From contig NZ_JABKAV010000011.1 in the NCBI RefSeq assembly GCF_013377905.1, forward strand, positions 1 to 64,000: a stretch of 64,000 bases of DNA. Reading direction: 5' to 3'. This DNA is from Hymenobacter terrestris. Lineage in GTDB: Bacteria > Bacteroidota > Bacteroidia > Cytophagales > Hymenobacteraceae. The notes under the pieces were generated by a model that worked only from the letters and a program-made list of their open reading frames with translations, was not told where the DNA came from and made no database searches. Shown here in pieces: positions 26,205 to 35,594 of this stretch; position 1 is the stretch's first letter; every line of letters begins with the position of its first letter. The translations under genes were made by a program, and so were the position numbers.

Positions 26205-27224
26205 TCAATCTTCTGCTGCCAGCCGCCGCACGGCCCGGCCAAAAGCGGCCATGAGCGTAGCGTAGGTGAGGGGCCGAACCGTACTGTCGGACACCCGCAT
26301 CCACACCACCGGCTCGCCGGAGTGCCGGGCCGGAGCGTGGCTTAGCTGCTCCAGCGCTAGTTGTACCGATGCAGTAAGTGGAAGTGTATTAAAATCTGAT
26401 TCATTGTTAGTTACGACTCGATTTATAGCCTCCGGTAGCTCGCCCAGCACGTCCTCCAGTCGCAGGGCCCGCAGCTGCAGCGCCAGCTGTTCGGCGGCGA
26501 AAAAGCGGCGCACGAAGTCGTTGGCGGGGCGCAGCAGCAGCTCGCGGGGCGGGCCCAGCTGCTGCACCTGGCCGGCGTCGAGCAGCAGAATCTGGTCGGC
26601 CAGCTCGAAGGCTTCGGTTACGTCGTGAGTTACCAGCACCATCGTTTTACTGCGCAGCTCGGGCAGCTCCCGGAACTCGCGCCGGATGCTGGCCCGCGTG
26701 ATGGGGTCGAGGGCGCCGAAGGGTTCGTCGAGCAGCACGATGGGCGGGTCGGCGGCCAGGGCTCGGGCCAGGCCCACGCGCTGCTGCTGCCCCCCCGAAA
26801 GCTGGCTGGGGTACTGCCCCGCAAACCGCTCGGGCGGCAGGTGCAGCCGGGTCAGCAGCTCGTTGGTGCGGGCCGCCACCGCGGCCGGGGCGTGGTTCAG
26901 CAGCCGCGGCACCACGGCCACGTTTTCGGCCACTGTGTAGTGCGGCAGCAGCCCCACCTGCTGAATCACGTAGCCCATACCGCGGCGCAGCTGCTCGGCC
27001 GGCTGGCTCCGCGCATCCTGCCCGTTGATGAACACGGTGCCGGAATCAGGCTCCACGAGGCGGTTGAGCATGCGCAGCAGCGTGGTTTTGCCGCAGCCGC
27101 TGGGCCCCAGCAGCACCAGCGTCTGGCCCGCTTCCACCCGAAACGACACATCCTGCACCGCCGCGTGGGCGCCGTAGTGCTTGCGCAGGTTGCGGGCTTC
27201 GATAGCGGGTGGAGGCTCGGGCAT
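26205..27224 (-). CDS. ABC importer ATP-binding subunit (OpuBA/OpuCA/EgtUA type)
   Basis: 339 aa. Walker A is [10 protein letters not shown] at about 38-47, the signature is [16 protein letters not shown], Walker B is [14 protein letters not shown] and the switch is [10 protein letters not shown]. Residues of about 240-339 lie past the ATPase core, where osmoregulatory members carry CBS domains. The sequence there does not show a clear CBS motif, so regulation may differ. A TATCTTGC box (27236-27229) ends 4 nt before the ATG. The order ATPase then fused permease/binder supports one importer. Confidence 0.92.
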   Translation of the reverse strand: MPEPPPAIEARNLRKHYGAHAAVQDVSFRVEAGQTLVLLGPSGCGKTTLLRMLNRLVEPDSGTVFINGQDARSQPAEQLRRGMGYVIQQVGLLPHYTVAENVAVVPRLLNHAPAAVAARTNELLTRLHLPPERFAGQYPSQLSGGQQQRVGLARALAADPPIVLLDEPFGALDPITRASIRREFRELPELRSKTMVLVTHDVTEAFELADQILLLDAGQVQQLGPPRELLLRPANDFVRRFFAAEQLALQLRALRLEDVLGELPEAINRVVTNNESDFNTLPLTASVQLALEQLSHAPARHSGEPVVWMRVSDSTVRPLTYATLMAAFGRAVRRLAAED

Positions 27225-27403
27225 GGGGGCAAGATAAGCGGCCGGGTGCGAACCCGGGCCGAGGCGCCGGGGCTGCCGGGGCCGGGCCGTTACTACCGTT
27301 CGGGCAGCCGAAAGTTGCCAGCCCGGGCTGGCGGGCTCCGCCTAATCGGCCCGCAAACCCAATAAACTTGCGCTACGTGCCTATTCTGACTTAGCTTTAA
27401 GCC

Positions 27404-28399
27404 ATGATAAACCGCATTCTGCCTTTGCTGGCGCTGTGCCTGGCGCTGGCCGGGTCCGCCACCGCCCAGATATACCGCGCCACCGACCCGCTGGCCCACA
27501 CCTATAGCATCGTGGCCCGCGACCCGCGCACCGGCGAGTTGGCCGTGGCCGTACAGAGCCACTGGTTTTCGGTGGGCACGAGCGTAAGCTGGGCAGAAGC
27601 CGGGGTGGGGGCCATTGCCACCCAGTCGTTCACCAACAAATCGTTCGGCCCGCGGGGGCTGGCGCTGCTTAAAAGCGGCCAGTCGGCCCAGCAGACCCTC
27701 GACGAGCTGCTGCGCACCGACGAAGGCCGCGACGTGCGTCAGGTAGCCATCGTGGACAACCAGGGCCGGGTGGCCACCCATACCGGGGCCAAGTGCATCG
27801 ATTTTGCCGGCCACCAACAGGGTGCGCAGTTTTCGGTGCAGTCGAACATGATGCTGACGGAACAGGTGCCGGCTGCCATGGCCCGCGCCTTCGAGCGCAA
27901 CGCCCAGCTGCCGCTGCCCGAGCGTCTGCTCGCGGCCCTGGAAGGCGCCCAGGCCGCGGGCGGCGACATCCGGGGCCGGCAGTCGGCGGCGCTGCTGGTG
28001 GTGCGCGGCACGGCCAGCGCCGAGCCCTGGACCGACCGCCTGGTAGATTTGCGCGTGGACGACAGCGCCGAACCCCTGCGCGAGCTGGGCCGTCTGCTGC
28101 GCCTGCGCCGGGCCTACGAGCACATGAACGCCGGCGATTTGGCCGTAGAGAACAACGACGTGCCCGGCGCCATCCGCGAATACGAGGCCGCCGAAAAGCT
28201 CTTCCCCGACAACCTGGAAATGCAGTACTGGCACGCCATCAGCCTGGCCAACAAGCAGCGCCTGCCCGAAGCCCTGAAGCTGCTGCGGCCCATCTTCAAA
28301 CAAGAGCCCAACTGGCGGCTGCTGACCGAGCGCCTGCCCAAAGTGGGCCTGCTTAGCGTGAGTGCCGCCGAATTGAAACAGATCTTAAACGCGAAATAA
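27404..28399 (+). CDS. DUF1028-domain protein, exported
   Basis: 331 aa with a signal peptide (LLALCLALAGSATAQ). The DUF1028 domain covers about 22-230: YSIVARDPRTGELAVAVQSH, WAEAGVGAIATQSFTN, GHQQGAQFSVQSNMM. It is a predicted Ntn-hydrolase-fold family. The rest is TPR-like (LFPDNLEMQYWHAISLANKQ). The substrate is unknown. The stop overlaps the next start by 1 nt (TAATG), which couples it to a histidine phosphatase. Confidence 0.88.
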   Translation: MINRILPLLALCLALAGSATAQIYRATDPLAHTYSIVARDPRTGELAVAVQSHWFSVGTSVSWAEAGVGAIATQSFTNKSFGPRGLALLKSGQSAQQTLDELLRTDEGRDVRQVAIVDNQGRVATHTGAKCIDFAGHQQGAQFSVQSNMMLTEQVPAAMARAFERNAQLPLPERLLAALEGAQAAGGDIRGRQSAALLVVRGTASAEPWTDRLVDLRVDDSAEPLRELGRLLRLRRAYEHMNAGDLAVENNDVPGAIREYEAAEKLFPDNLEMQYWHAISLANKQRLPEALKLLRPIFKQEPNWRLLTERLPKVGLLSVSAAELKQILNAK

Positions 28400-29007
28400 T
28401 GCGGCAACTGATGAACTCTACAACCAAAACCCCGCGCCCCCTGGCCGCCTGGGGGCTGCTTCTGGCCGGCTGGCTGCTGCTGTTCGGTTTGGCTGCGGCC
28501 TGCGTGCGCAAGCCCGGCCCCACTGAGGCTGCCCTGGGCCCCGAAACCCGGGTGTACGTGGTGCGCCACGCCGAAAAAGACCTTACGCCCGGCTTGCCCG
28601 ACCCGCCCCTGACGGCCGCCGGCCAGGCCCGCGCCCAGGCCCTGGCCGCCGTTATTCCGCGCCAGACGCGCCTGAGCGCCATTTTCAGCACCAACACGGC
28701 CCGCACCCAGGCCACGGTGGCTCCGCTGGCCGCCGCCCGCCGCCTGCCGGTGCTGGTCTACGATGCCCGCGAGCTGCCCGCGCTGGCCGCCCGCATCCGC
28801 CGCGACTACCCCAACCAGAACGTGCTGGTGGTGGGTCACTCCAACACCATCCTCGAAACCGCGGAGGCCCTGGGTGCCCCCCGGCCCGTGCCCACCGTGC
28901 CCGATGAAATCTACGATTACCTGCTGGAAGTGCATCTTCCCACCGATGCCACCCGCCCCGCCACGGCCGTTGCCCACCGCTACGGCGCGTCGTCCGTCAA
29001 CCAGTAG
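28399..29007 (+). CDS. Histidine phosphatase superfamily lipoprotein
   Basis: 202 aa. A lipoprotein signal with GLAAAC is followed by the catalytic RHAEKD (phospho-His acceptor) in VYVVRHAEKDLTPG. The second histidine is in VLVVGHSNTILETAEAL. At about 150 residues the domain is the short SixA-like type. Being exported and lipidated, it should act in the periplasm on small phosphate esters rather than on cytoplasmic phosphoproteins. It is translated from a start overlapping the DUF1028 stop. Confidence 0.88.
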   Translation: MRQLMNSTTKTPRPLAAWGLLLAGWLLLFGLAAACVRKPGPTEAALGPETRVYVVRHAEKDLTPGLPDPPLTAAGQARAQALAAVIPRQTRLSAIFSTNTARTQATVAPLAAARRLPVLVYDARELPALAARIRRDYPNQNVLVVGHSNTILETAEALGAPRPVPTVPDEIYDYLLEVHLPTDATRPATAVAHRYGASSVNQ

Positions 29008-29156
29008 TCCTCATCAGGAATAGCAGTCATCAATGGTTTTCATCGGCGGGCCAGTAGGTTGGTGGGCCGGTGGCTTGGTCGGCTGCAACCGGCCGGCTCG
29101 TTTTGGCTCTATAGACTTCTATTCCGACTTTTTTAGCCGCTTTCCGCTCCCTGCTT

Positions 29157-30551
29157 ATGCCAATTGCTTTCCTGCGCCGCGCCCTGGTGCTAGCCCTGCT
29201 ACTGCCCGCCGCCCCGCTGGCCGTGCGGGCCCAGGCGCCCACCGCCACCGACTCGGTCAATATCCGCCGGATTTACGACGAAGCCCTGGCCCGCGGGCAG
29301 AGCTACGAGAACCTGCGCTACCTCACCGGCCAGATTGGCGCCCGCCTCAGCGGCTCGCCCCAGGCCGCCCAAGCCGTGCAATGGGGCCAGACGACTATGG
29401 AAAAGCTTGGCCTCGACCGCGTGTATCTGCAGGAAGTGATGGTGCCCCACTGGGTGCGCGGGGCCAAGGAAAAGGCCAGCATCCGGGGCGATAAGGGCAA
29501 GGGCGTGAACCTGAACGTGGTGGCGCTGGGGGGCTCGGTGGGCACCGGCGGCAAGCTGCGCGCCGGCGTGGTAGAGGTGCAGAGTCTGGCCGAGCTGGCC
29601 GCGTTGCCCGAAGCCAAAGTGAAGGGTAAGTTCGTGTTCTTCAACCGCCCCATGAACCCGCTACATGTGGAAACTGGCAAAGCCTACGGTGAGGCCGGCG
29701 ACCAGCGCCGCTCCGGCGCTGCGGCCGCCGCCAAGCGCGGGGCCGTGGGCGCACTCGTGCGCAGCCTCACCCTGGCCCACGACGATTTGCCCCATACCGG
29801 CACTATGAGTTACCAGGAAGGTGTAACGCAGGTGCCCGCCGCCGCCCTCAGCACCATTGGTGCCGACCAGCTCAGCCAGCTGCTCAAGGCCGACTCCAAC
29901 CTGAGCGTGGAGCTGGAAATGAGCTGCCAAACCCTGCCCGACGTGAAAAGCTACAACGTCATCGGTGAAATCAAGGGCTCTAAATACCCCGACCAGATCA
30001 TCACCGTGGGCGGCCACCTCGACTCCTGGGACTTGGGCCAGGGTGCCCACGACGACGGCACCGGTTGCGTGCAGAGCATGGAGGCGTTACGCCTACTGAA
30101 GGCTACCGGCCTGCGCCCCGAGCGCACCCTGCGGGCCGTGCTGTTCATGAACGAGGAAAACGGCAACCGCGGCGGCCTCAAATACGCCGAAGTAGCCAAA
30201 GCCAACAACGAAAACCACCTCGCCGCCCTGGAATCCGATGGTGGCGGCTTCACGCCCCGGGGCTTCAACATTGAAGCGGCCCCGGCCGTGGTACGCAAAA
30301 TTGAGGCCTGGCAGCCGCTGTTCGTACCCTACAACAGCGGGCAGTTCGCGCAAGGCCACGCCGGCACCGACATCGGCCCGCTTAAAGACCAGGCCAAGGC
30401 CCTGTTCGGCTACGACTGCGACTCGCAGCGCTACTTCGACATTCACCACACCGCCGCCGACACGTTTGACAAGGTGAACCGGCGCGAGTTGGAACTGGGC
30501 GGTGCCAGCATGGCCGCGCTGGTGTATTTGCTCAGCAAATACGGACTATAA
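29157..30551 (+). CDS. M28-family zinc aminopeptidase, secreted
   Basis: 464 aa with signal peptide (VLALLLPAAPLAVRAQ). A PA-domain-like insert (about 100-260) precedes the peptidase core. The di-zinc site is read from GGHLDSWDLGQGAHDDGTGC (H, D), NEENGNRGG (E-E), ESDGGG (D) and DIHHTAAD (H). It resembles the glutamate carboxypeptidase II / PGCP branch. It is a single gene followed by a strong bidirectional terminator. Confidence 0.94.
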   Translation: MPIAFLRRALVLALLLPAAPLAVRAQAPTATDSVNIRRIYDEALARGQSYENLRYLTGQIGARLSGSPQAAQAVQWGQTTMEKLGLDRVYLQEVMVPHWVRGAKEKASIRGDKGKGVNLNVVALGGSVGTGGKLRAGVVEVQSLAELAALPEAKVKGKFVFFNRPMNPLHVETGKAYGEAGDQRRSGAAAAAKRGAVGALVRSLTLAHDDLPHTGTMSYQEGVTQVPAAALSTIGADQLSQLLKADSNLSVELEMSCQTLPDVKSYNVIGEIKGSKYPDQIITVGGHLDSWDLGQGAHDDGTGCVQSMEALRLLKATGLRPERTLRAVLFMNEENGNRGGLKYAEVAKANNENHLAALESDGGGFTPRGFNIEAAPAVVRKIEAWQPLFVPYNSGQFAQGHAGTDIGPLKDQAKALFGYDCDSQRYFDIHHTAADTFDKVNRRELELGGASMAALVYLLSKYGL

Positions 30552-30585
30552 GAATATCGTCAGCTTTCAGAAATGTGACATAATA

Positions 30586-30620
30586 AAAGTGCCCGGCTGC
30601 CATTGGCAGCCGGGCACTTT
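30586..30620. terminator. Bidirectional terminator between M28 gene and small basic gene
   Basis: The perfect 16-bp stem AAAGTGCCCGGCTGCC / GGCAGCCGGGCACTTT has a 3-nt loop and A/T runs on both sides, placed between convergent genes. Confidence 0.9.
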
Positions 30621-30643
30621 CAGTTCTACGCTTACCGAAAATA

Positions 30644-30877
30644 TTATTCGGCGGCAGCGTTTTTGCGCGGACGACCGGGGCCTTTGCCAGTGTTGTTGGC
30701 GGCGCGTGGCTTACGCTCTTTCTTCTCAATTTTGTAGCTAGGGTCCAGCATAGCGTTCATTTCTTCCATCATGCTGTTGATTTTAGAAGCCTGCTTCCGA
30801 ATGCGGGTCAGGAGCGCGTGGTTGTCTTCGGCGCTATTGAGAATTTCCTGGAGCTTATTAAGGTCGTTGGTTGCCAT
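30644..30877 (-). CDS. Small basic-tailed protein with AT-hook-like end
   Basis: 77 aa, cytoplasmic. Residues 1-45 are helical and amphipathic (LNKLQEILNSAEDNHALLTR). Residues 50-77 are Lys/Arg/Pro-rich and contain GPGRPRKNA, an AT-hook-like GRP core. This layout suggests a DNA-binding or nucleoid-associated role, which is an inference only. Convergent terminators on its 3' side and a 300-nt leader region on its 5' side mark it as an independent gene. Confidence 0.7.
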   Translation of the reverse strand: MATNDLNKLQEILNSAEDNHALLTRIRKQASKINSMMEEMNAMLDPSYKIEKKERKPRAANNTGKGPGRPRKNAAAE

Positions 30878-31199
30878 TAGGAAAATAAATGGGTTGAGAA
30901 GTTATGAGGTTGTAAAGTTGCCTGTTTATTTTTATTTCACAAGCATTTAGGTGTTCGAAATAATCCCGATACGTGAAAAGCAATAATATATCTGGCCCGG
31001 AGAATAAATAAAGTGACGCCATAAAAGCAGGTAGCCTGTTTGCCCTGTTATCAGCCCGGGTAAACAGGCTACCTGCTTTTTAGAATATTATTGGTCAGGC
31101 CAGTCGCAAGATTAACTGCCGGGAGACATAGTTTTTACCCACAAAGTACTGACTACGGAGTACGCTGTAGTATGGGAGAAACCATTGGCTGAAAGCGCG
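30878..31199. other. 322-nt gene-free stretch with terminator hairpin
   Basis: AT-rich upstream region of the small basic gene, which ends on the other side at the OmpA gene's stop. Apart from the hairpin at 31023-31080, I see no conserved structure or ORF. Confidence 0.5.
31023..31080. terminator. Bidirectional hairpin terminator
   Basis: 19-bp perfect stem AAAAGCAGGTAGCCTGTTT / AAACAGGCTACCTGCTTTT with a 20-nt loop. A/T runs flank both sides. It lies about 120 nt past the ompA-like stop on the minus strand. Confidence 0.7.
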
Positions 31200-32027
31200 T
31201 TAATTCTGTTCCAGAATTTGAAACAGCTCATCGAGCTTAGGCGTCAGAATAATTTCGGTACGGCGGTTAAGCGCCTTGTTGGCGGGGGTGTCGTTGGTTG
31301 CAATGGGCACAAATTGCGCCCGTCCCGAAGGCGTTACCTGCGAATCAGAAAGGCCCGATTCGGTGAGAATACGGGTGATTTCAGTTGCCCGTAACACGCT
31401 CAAATCCCAGTTGTCCTTCGCCCCGTTCACCACGCCGCGCACCGGCACGTTGTCGGTGTGGCCTTCCACCAGCACGTTCACGTCCTGGTTGCCTTTGAGA
31501 GCCGCCGCCAGTTTCTTGAGGGCTTCCTGGCCTTTGGGGTCTACTTTGGTCGAGCCCGATTTGAAGAGTAGCTGCTCGGAAAGCGACACGTACACTTTGC
31601 CGTTTTTAACGTTTACCTGCAAATCCTGGGCGTTGAAACCAAGCAGCGCGTCGCCTACTTTTTGGCGCAACGCCTTCACGGCGGCTTCCTTCTGGTCAAG
31701 CACGCGCTGCATTTCGGCAATGCGCTCTTCCTTGGTACGCAAATCGGTGGAAAGCTGCGAATTTTCCTGCTGGGCTCCGCTCAGGCTTTGGTTGAGTTGG
31801 TTTACCTGCTGATTTTTAGAAAGTAAATTACTGCGCAACGATTCTTCATTGCGCGCCTTCTCATTTTCGAGGGCCGATTTTTCAACCTGTAGTTGGTCGC
31901 GGGCCTGGGCCGCCTCCTGAAATGAGCGTTGCGCAGCGTCAAATTTTTTCTGCGACACGCAGCTGGCCGAGCCAACAAGCAGGGCCGCTCCGCAGAGCAC
32001 TTTGGGGAAAACGGAAGAAAAGAACAT
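31200..32027 (-). CDS. OmpA-family peptidoglycan-associated lipoprotein
   Basis: 275 aa. The lipoprotein signal ends GSASC at about residue 23. Residues of about 28-125 form a Gln/Glu-rich coiled coil. Residues of about 150-270 form an OmpA/MotB domain: KVYVSLSEQLLFKSGSTKVD, NVLVEGHTDNVPVRG, SVLRATEITRILTESGL and NKALNRRTEIILTP. It probably links the outer membrane to peptidoglycan. TATTTTTG (32085-32078) may be its -7 box. Confidence 0.93.
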   Translation of the reverse strand: MFFSSVFPKVLCGAALLVGSASCVSQKKFDAAQRSFQEAAQARDQLQVEKSALENEKARNEESLRSNLLSKNQQVNQLNQSLSGAQQENSQLSTDLRTKEERIAEMQRVLDQKEAAVKALRQKVGDALLGFNAQDLQVNVKNGKVYVSLSEQLLFKSGSTKVDPKGQEALKKLAAALKGNQDVNVLVEGHTDNVPVRGVVNGAKDNWDLSVLRATEITRILTESGLSDSQVTPSGRAQFVPIATNDTPANKALNRRTEIILTPKLDELFQILEQN

Positions 32028-32217
32028 ACGAGTAGTAGAAATAAAAAAACAGTGAAGCGGTAGAAAAAAAACTGCCCCAAAAATAATTTTGTGGAGCTAC
32101 CCCGCTACAACGGCTCAACCGTAGGCCTGGTTGTCGACCAGTGTGCCGTCGATGCTTCGTCAAACGGGGCTTTATTGTACCTTCGAATCTGAAACAGGTT
32201 TTTAGGTAAGAGAACAA

Positions 32218-33927
32218 TTGCGCTTTCGTAAACATCTGACTTTATGGCTGGGGTTGCTGGCTGGGCTGCCGGCGGCCGCTCAGAGCTCCGCATCCATCAC
32301 GGCTCCTGCTGCCCGCTATTGGGTTACGTTCCGCGACAAAGCGGGCCAGATGCTGCAACCCGCCGCCTATTTCGACCCGGCTGCCCAGGCCCGTCGCCGT
32401 CGCCAGCACCTGCCCGCCGCCGACAGCACCGATTTCCCGGTGCGCCCCGATTATCTGGCCCGGGTGCGGGCACTAACTGATTCGGTTACGCTTGTCAGCC
32501 GCTGGTTTAATGCCGTGGCCTGCCGAGCCACCGCTGCCCAGGCTGCCCGTATAAGGCTTCTGCCCGGCGTATCCAGCGTAGAGGTATGGCCCGAGCGCCC
32601 CATGTTGCCTGCCGTAATCCACCGCCTGCAACGCCCTGCCGCGCCACCGGCTGGCTCGCCTGATCCCCTCTCGCCCGACGACTTGGTGCTGGCCCGCCGG
32701 CAAACGGCCGTGCTCGGGGCCGCCGGATTCCGGCAGGCGGGGCAGCAAGGGCAGGGGCTGCGTATTGCCGTGTTCGATGTAGGCTTCCGTGCCACCAACA
32801 CGCATCCGGCCTTCGCGCACCTGTACCGCCGCCGGGCCATTGCGGCCACCTACGATTTCCTGCGCCGCACCCCCGATGTATACCGGGGTGGCAGCCACGG
32901 CACCGAGGTGCTCTCGTGCCTGGCCGGCCAGCTACCCGACAGCACCTTTCTGGGGCTGGCGCCGGGCGCTGAGTTCCTGTTGGCGCGCACCGAACAGCAG
33001 GGCAGCGAGCTGTACGCCGAGGAAGAAGCCTGGCTGGCCGCCGCCGAGTGGGCCGACCGGAACGGGGCTGACATTATCAACTCCTCGCTGGGCTACACCG
33101 ACCGTCGCTACTTTCCCGAGCAGATGAACGGGCGTACCAGCCTAGTGGCCCGCGCCGCCGCCATGGCCGTGCGCAAGGGCATGCTGGTGGTGAATGCGGC
33201 CGGTAATGACGGCGACGACCCCACGTGGCGCACCGTTGGCACGCCTGCCGATGCCGACTCGGTGCTGACCGTGGGCGGCCTCGACCCCGATACGTTTCTG
33301 CATCTGCCTTTCAGCAGCTACGGGCCCGCGGCGGGCGGGCGGCTCAAACCTAATCTGTCGGCTTTCGGGGTGGCCATAACGGCCGTGCCGGGTGGCTTCG
33401 AGCGGGTCGAGGGTACCTCGTTTGCCAGCCCTTTGGTGGCGGGCTTTGCGGCCTGTGCCTGGCAGCAGCAGCGCGATTTGCCGGTAATGGCGCTGTTTGC
33501 CCGGCTGCAGCAGGCCGGGCAGCTCTACCCGTATTTCGACTATGCCCACGGTTACGGCCTGCCCCGGGTAGCCGCCTTCAGCGCCGGCGACGGGCCGGCG
33601 GTATTGCCAAATCCCACCTTCGATTTTGTGGCCGCCGACTCGGCCGTTAGCGTTATTATCCGACCCGAGGCAGCCGTTGTGCCCGCTTATTCGCTGCCGC
33701 TGCAGGCCGCTACCGAGCCGCTTGCCGACACTCCAACGGCCGAAATTGCCAGCCCGCCGGCCCCGCTGTACTGGCAGTTGCGCGATGCCAGCGGCTTTAT
33801 TACGCGCTATGAGGTGCTGGAGGTAAGCCAGCGGGCCATCCTGCGGGTGCCGCTGCAACAGTTGCCAGCGGGTGGTACACTACGGGTGCATTTCCGGGGA
33901 TACACGGCTAGCTTCAGCGTTTTATGA
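32218..33927 (+). CDS. S8 subtilisin-family protease, secreted
   Basis: 569 aa from a TTG start, which directly precedes a good signal peptide (LGLLAGLPAAAQ). The catalytic triad is Asp in IAVFDVGFRAT, His in RGGSHGTEVLS and Ser in GTSFASPLVAGF. The oxyanion Asn is in LVVNAAGNDGDD. Residues of about 25-140 look like a propeptide or inhibitor_I9-like region. The C-terminal 120 residues are beta-rich but lack a T9SS sorting signature. The stop overlaps the next ATG (ATGA), coupling it to an envelope protein gene. Confidence 0.93.
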   Translation: MRFRKHLTLWLGLLAGLPAAAQSSASITAPAARYWVTFRDKAGQMLQPAAYFDPAAQARRRRQHLPAADSTDFPVRPDYLARVRALTDSVTLVSRWFNAVACRATAAQAARIRLLPGVSSVEVWPERPMLPAVIHRLQRPAAPPAGSPDPLSPDDLVLARRQTAVLGAAGFRQAGQQGQGLRIAVFDVGFRATNTHPAFAHLYRRRAIAATYDFLRRTPDVYRGGSHGTEVLSCLAGQLPDSTFLGLAPGAEFLLARTEQQGSELYAEEEAWLAAAEWADRNGADIINSSLGYTDRRYFPEQMNGRTSLVARAAAMAVRKGMLVVNAAGNDGDDPTWRTVGTPADADSVLTVGGLDPDTFLHLPFSSYGPAAGGRLKPNLSAFGVAITAVPGGFERVEGTSFASPLVAGFAACAWQQQRDLPVMALFARLQQAGQLYPYFDYAHGYGLPRVAAFSAGDGPAVLPNPTFDFVAADSAVSVIIRPEAAVVPAYSLPLQAATEPLADTPTAEIASPPAPLYWQLRDASGFITRYEVLEVSQRAILRVPLQQLPAGGTLRVHFRGYTASFSVL

Positions 33928-34655
33928 ACAGGCTCATCTTTAACTGGCCACCTTTGCTGGCCCTGCTGCTGCTGACCGTTTGGCCCCGCTTGGCAGCGGC
34001 CCAGCGGGTGCTGCTGCGCGCCGACCCCGCCACCGATACCATTCCTAGGCGCTACGGCCCCAACCGGGCCCTTTATCAGCACCTGTACCTAGGCTACACT
34101 GCCGTGGTGGGCGCGGCCGACGGGCCCGGAGCCCCGTTGCGCTACCCCCAATCGGGCGAGCTGTTTGTTGGGCTGCGCAACAAGTGGCGCGTAACAGGCG
34201 CCACGGCGGCAGGGCTGGATGCCCGCTTTGCCTACCTGCGCTACCACTTGCGGCAAAGCAGTGCCAAACAGGTGCCCACGGCCCAGCCGCACTACCGCGA
34301 ATCACTGAGCCTGACGCAGCTGCAGCTGGAGCCCTTTGTCCGGTTGAGTTTCGGGCGGCGCGGAAACGTGGTAGGACACTACCTCGACGTAAGCGGCTGG
34401 GGCAGCTGGGCGATAAGCAGCAACCACAGCTACGAAGACCGGCCCGGGCAGGGGCAAGGCACCCGGACGCTGGTGCGCGAAGTACGCCCGGCCTACCTGC
34501 GCCGCTGGAGCTGGGGACTAGGTACCCGGCTGGGCGCGGGCCGCTACGCCCTGGTGGGCCGCTACCGGCTCGCCGATACATTCAGCACTCAGGCGCCCGC
34601 TATCTACCCCGAGCTACCGCGCTGGCTGCTGGGCATAGAGGTGGGGGTATTCTGA
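33924..34655 (+). CDS. Exported protein coupled to the S8 protease gene
   Basis: 243 aa. A signal peptide ends RLAAAQ at about residue 27. The rest alternates hydrophobic and aromatic residues in short strands (RLSFGRRGNVVGHYLDVSGW, GAGRYALVGRYRLADTFSTQ) and ends in a hydrophobic strand (PRWLLGIEVGVF). That is the look of a small outer-membrane beta-barrel. No family was recognised. The 4-nt overlap implies co-translation with the protease, possibly for export or processing on the surface. Confidence 0.6.
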   Translation: MNRLIFNWPPLLALLLLTVWPRLAAAQRVLLRADPATDTIPRRYGPNRALYQHLYLGYTAVVGAADGPGAPLRYPQSGELFVGLRNKWRVTGATAAGLDARFAYLRYHLRQSSAKQVPTAQPHYRESLSLTQLQLEPFVRLSFGRRGNVVGHYLDVSGWGSWAISSNHSYEDRPGQGQGTRTLVREVRPAYLRRWSWGLGTRLGAGRYALVGRYRLADTFSTQAPAIYPELPRWLLGIEVGVF

Positions 34656-34878
34656 GTTCCGACCAAAAAAAGGCTTTCCAAAGCAGTCTGCAGGCAGGCA
34701 AATTTCGTAAGCAAGCCAGCTGCCGGCCATACAACTGCGTGCGCGTGGGGGCAGGGTATTAATAGTTAATTGATTTAGGGATATTTATAATTGGCCGAAT
34801 GCGGGGAAATCCCGAACTTTCGGGGCTGGAGCCTTTCTAAAGGCTGTCTGGCTGAATTGTTGCTGCGTCTGTTTACTC

Positions 34879-35481
34879 ATGAAAAAACTATTAATCCCCG
34901 TTGCCGGAGCCTTTTGCCTGCTTCAGCTGTCGTCTTGCCTGAATACGGAGCGCGAAGTGGCCACCTCCCGCAACACCGACCGTCAATTTACGCCTGGCCT
35001 GGAGGCCAACCGCGGCCGGGTGAGCGAGCGTACCGTGTTACGTACGGTAAACGCCACCCATAACTTCTCCTCCACCAAGGACAAGGATTCCTTTGTGTTG
35101 CAGCTGCGCGGACCTAAAATTGCTTCGTCGCGGGCTTACTTTATCATCCTCAGCAGCACCGGCGATACGCTACGCCAGGAGGTGATGCCCGCCACCGCCC
35201 TTATCCGCGACCAGGACATGACCGATCCGCAGACGGCTACCGTACGCGACAAGGAAATTGCTATTCTGCAGGGCATGAACAGCTTTTTCCGCGACGACCG
35301 GTTTGTGCAGCCGGCCGTGCCTAAGGCGGCCGTTCAGCCCGAGAACGTGGATGCCCAGTCGTGGTCGTCGGTGAAAGCCGATAGTCGGGCCATTGGCTTC
35401 GATTACCCCTCGGCCGATGGCCGGGAGCGGCGCCTGGCATTCTCCAAGACCCTGAAACGTGCGGTAGTTATTGCCGAATAA
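34879..35481 (+). CDS. Hypothetical lipoprotein
   Basis: 200 aa. The lipobox is LQLSSC at residues 16-21. The mature part has a Ser/Thr/Asp-rich N-terminus and mixed strands (DSFVLQLRGPKIASSRAYFI), then an acidic helical middle. No conserved domain was recognised. It is a single gene in a 220-nt/236-nt spaced setting with a terminator-like hairpin 110 nt downstream. Confidence 0.65.
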   Translation: MKKLLIPVAGAFCLLQLSSCLNTEREVATSRNTDRQFTPGLEANRGRVSERTVLRTVNATHNFSSTKDKDSFVLQLRGPKIASSRAYFIILSSTGDTLRQEVMPATALIRDQDMTDPQTATVRDKEIAILQGMNSFFRDDRFVQPAVPKAAVQPENVDAQSWSSVKADSRAIGFDYPSADGRERRLAFSKTLKRAVVIAE

Positions 35482-35594
35482 GGTCGAGTCAGGCAGACAG
35501 CCTGCAGTTTCTGTTCGGACGGGTAAGTGATTGTATAAAAATTAAACTATCTGCACTGCTGCACCAGTGTCCACTGCCCTGTCAGATATACTGC

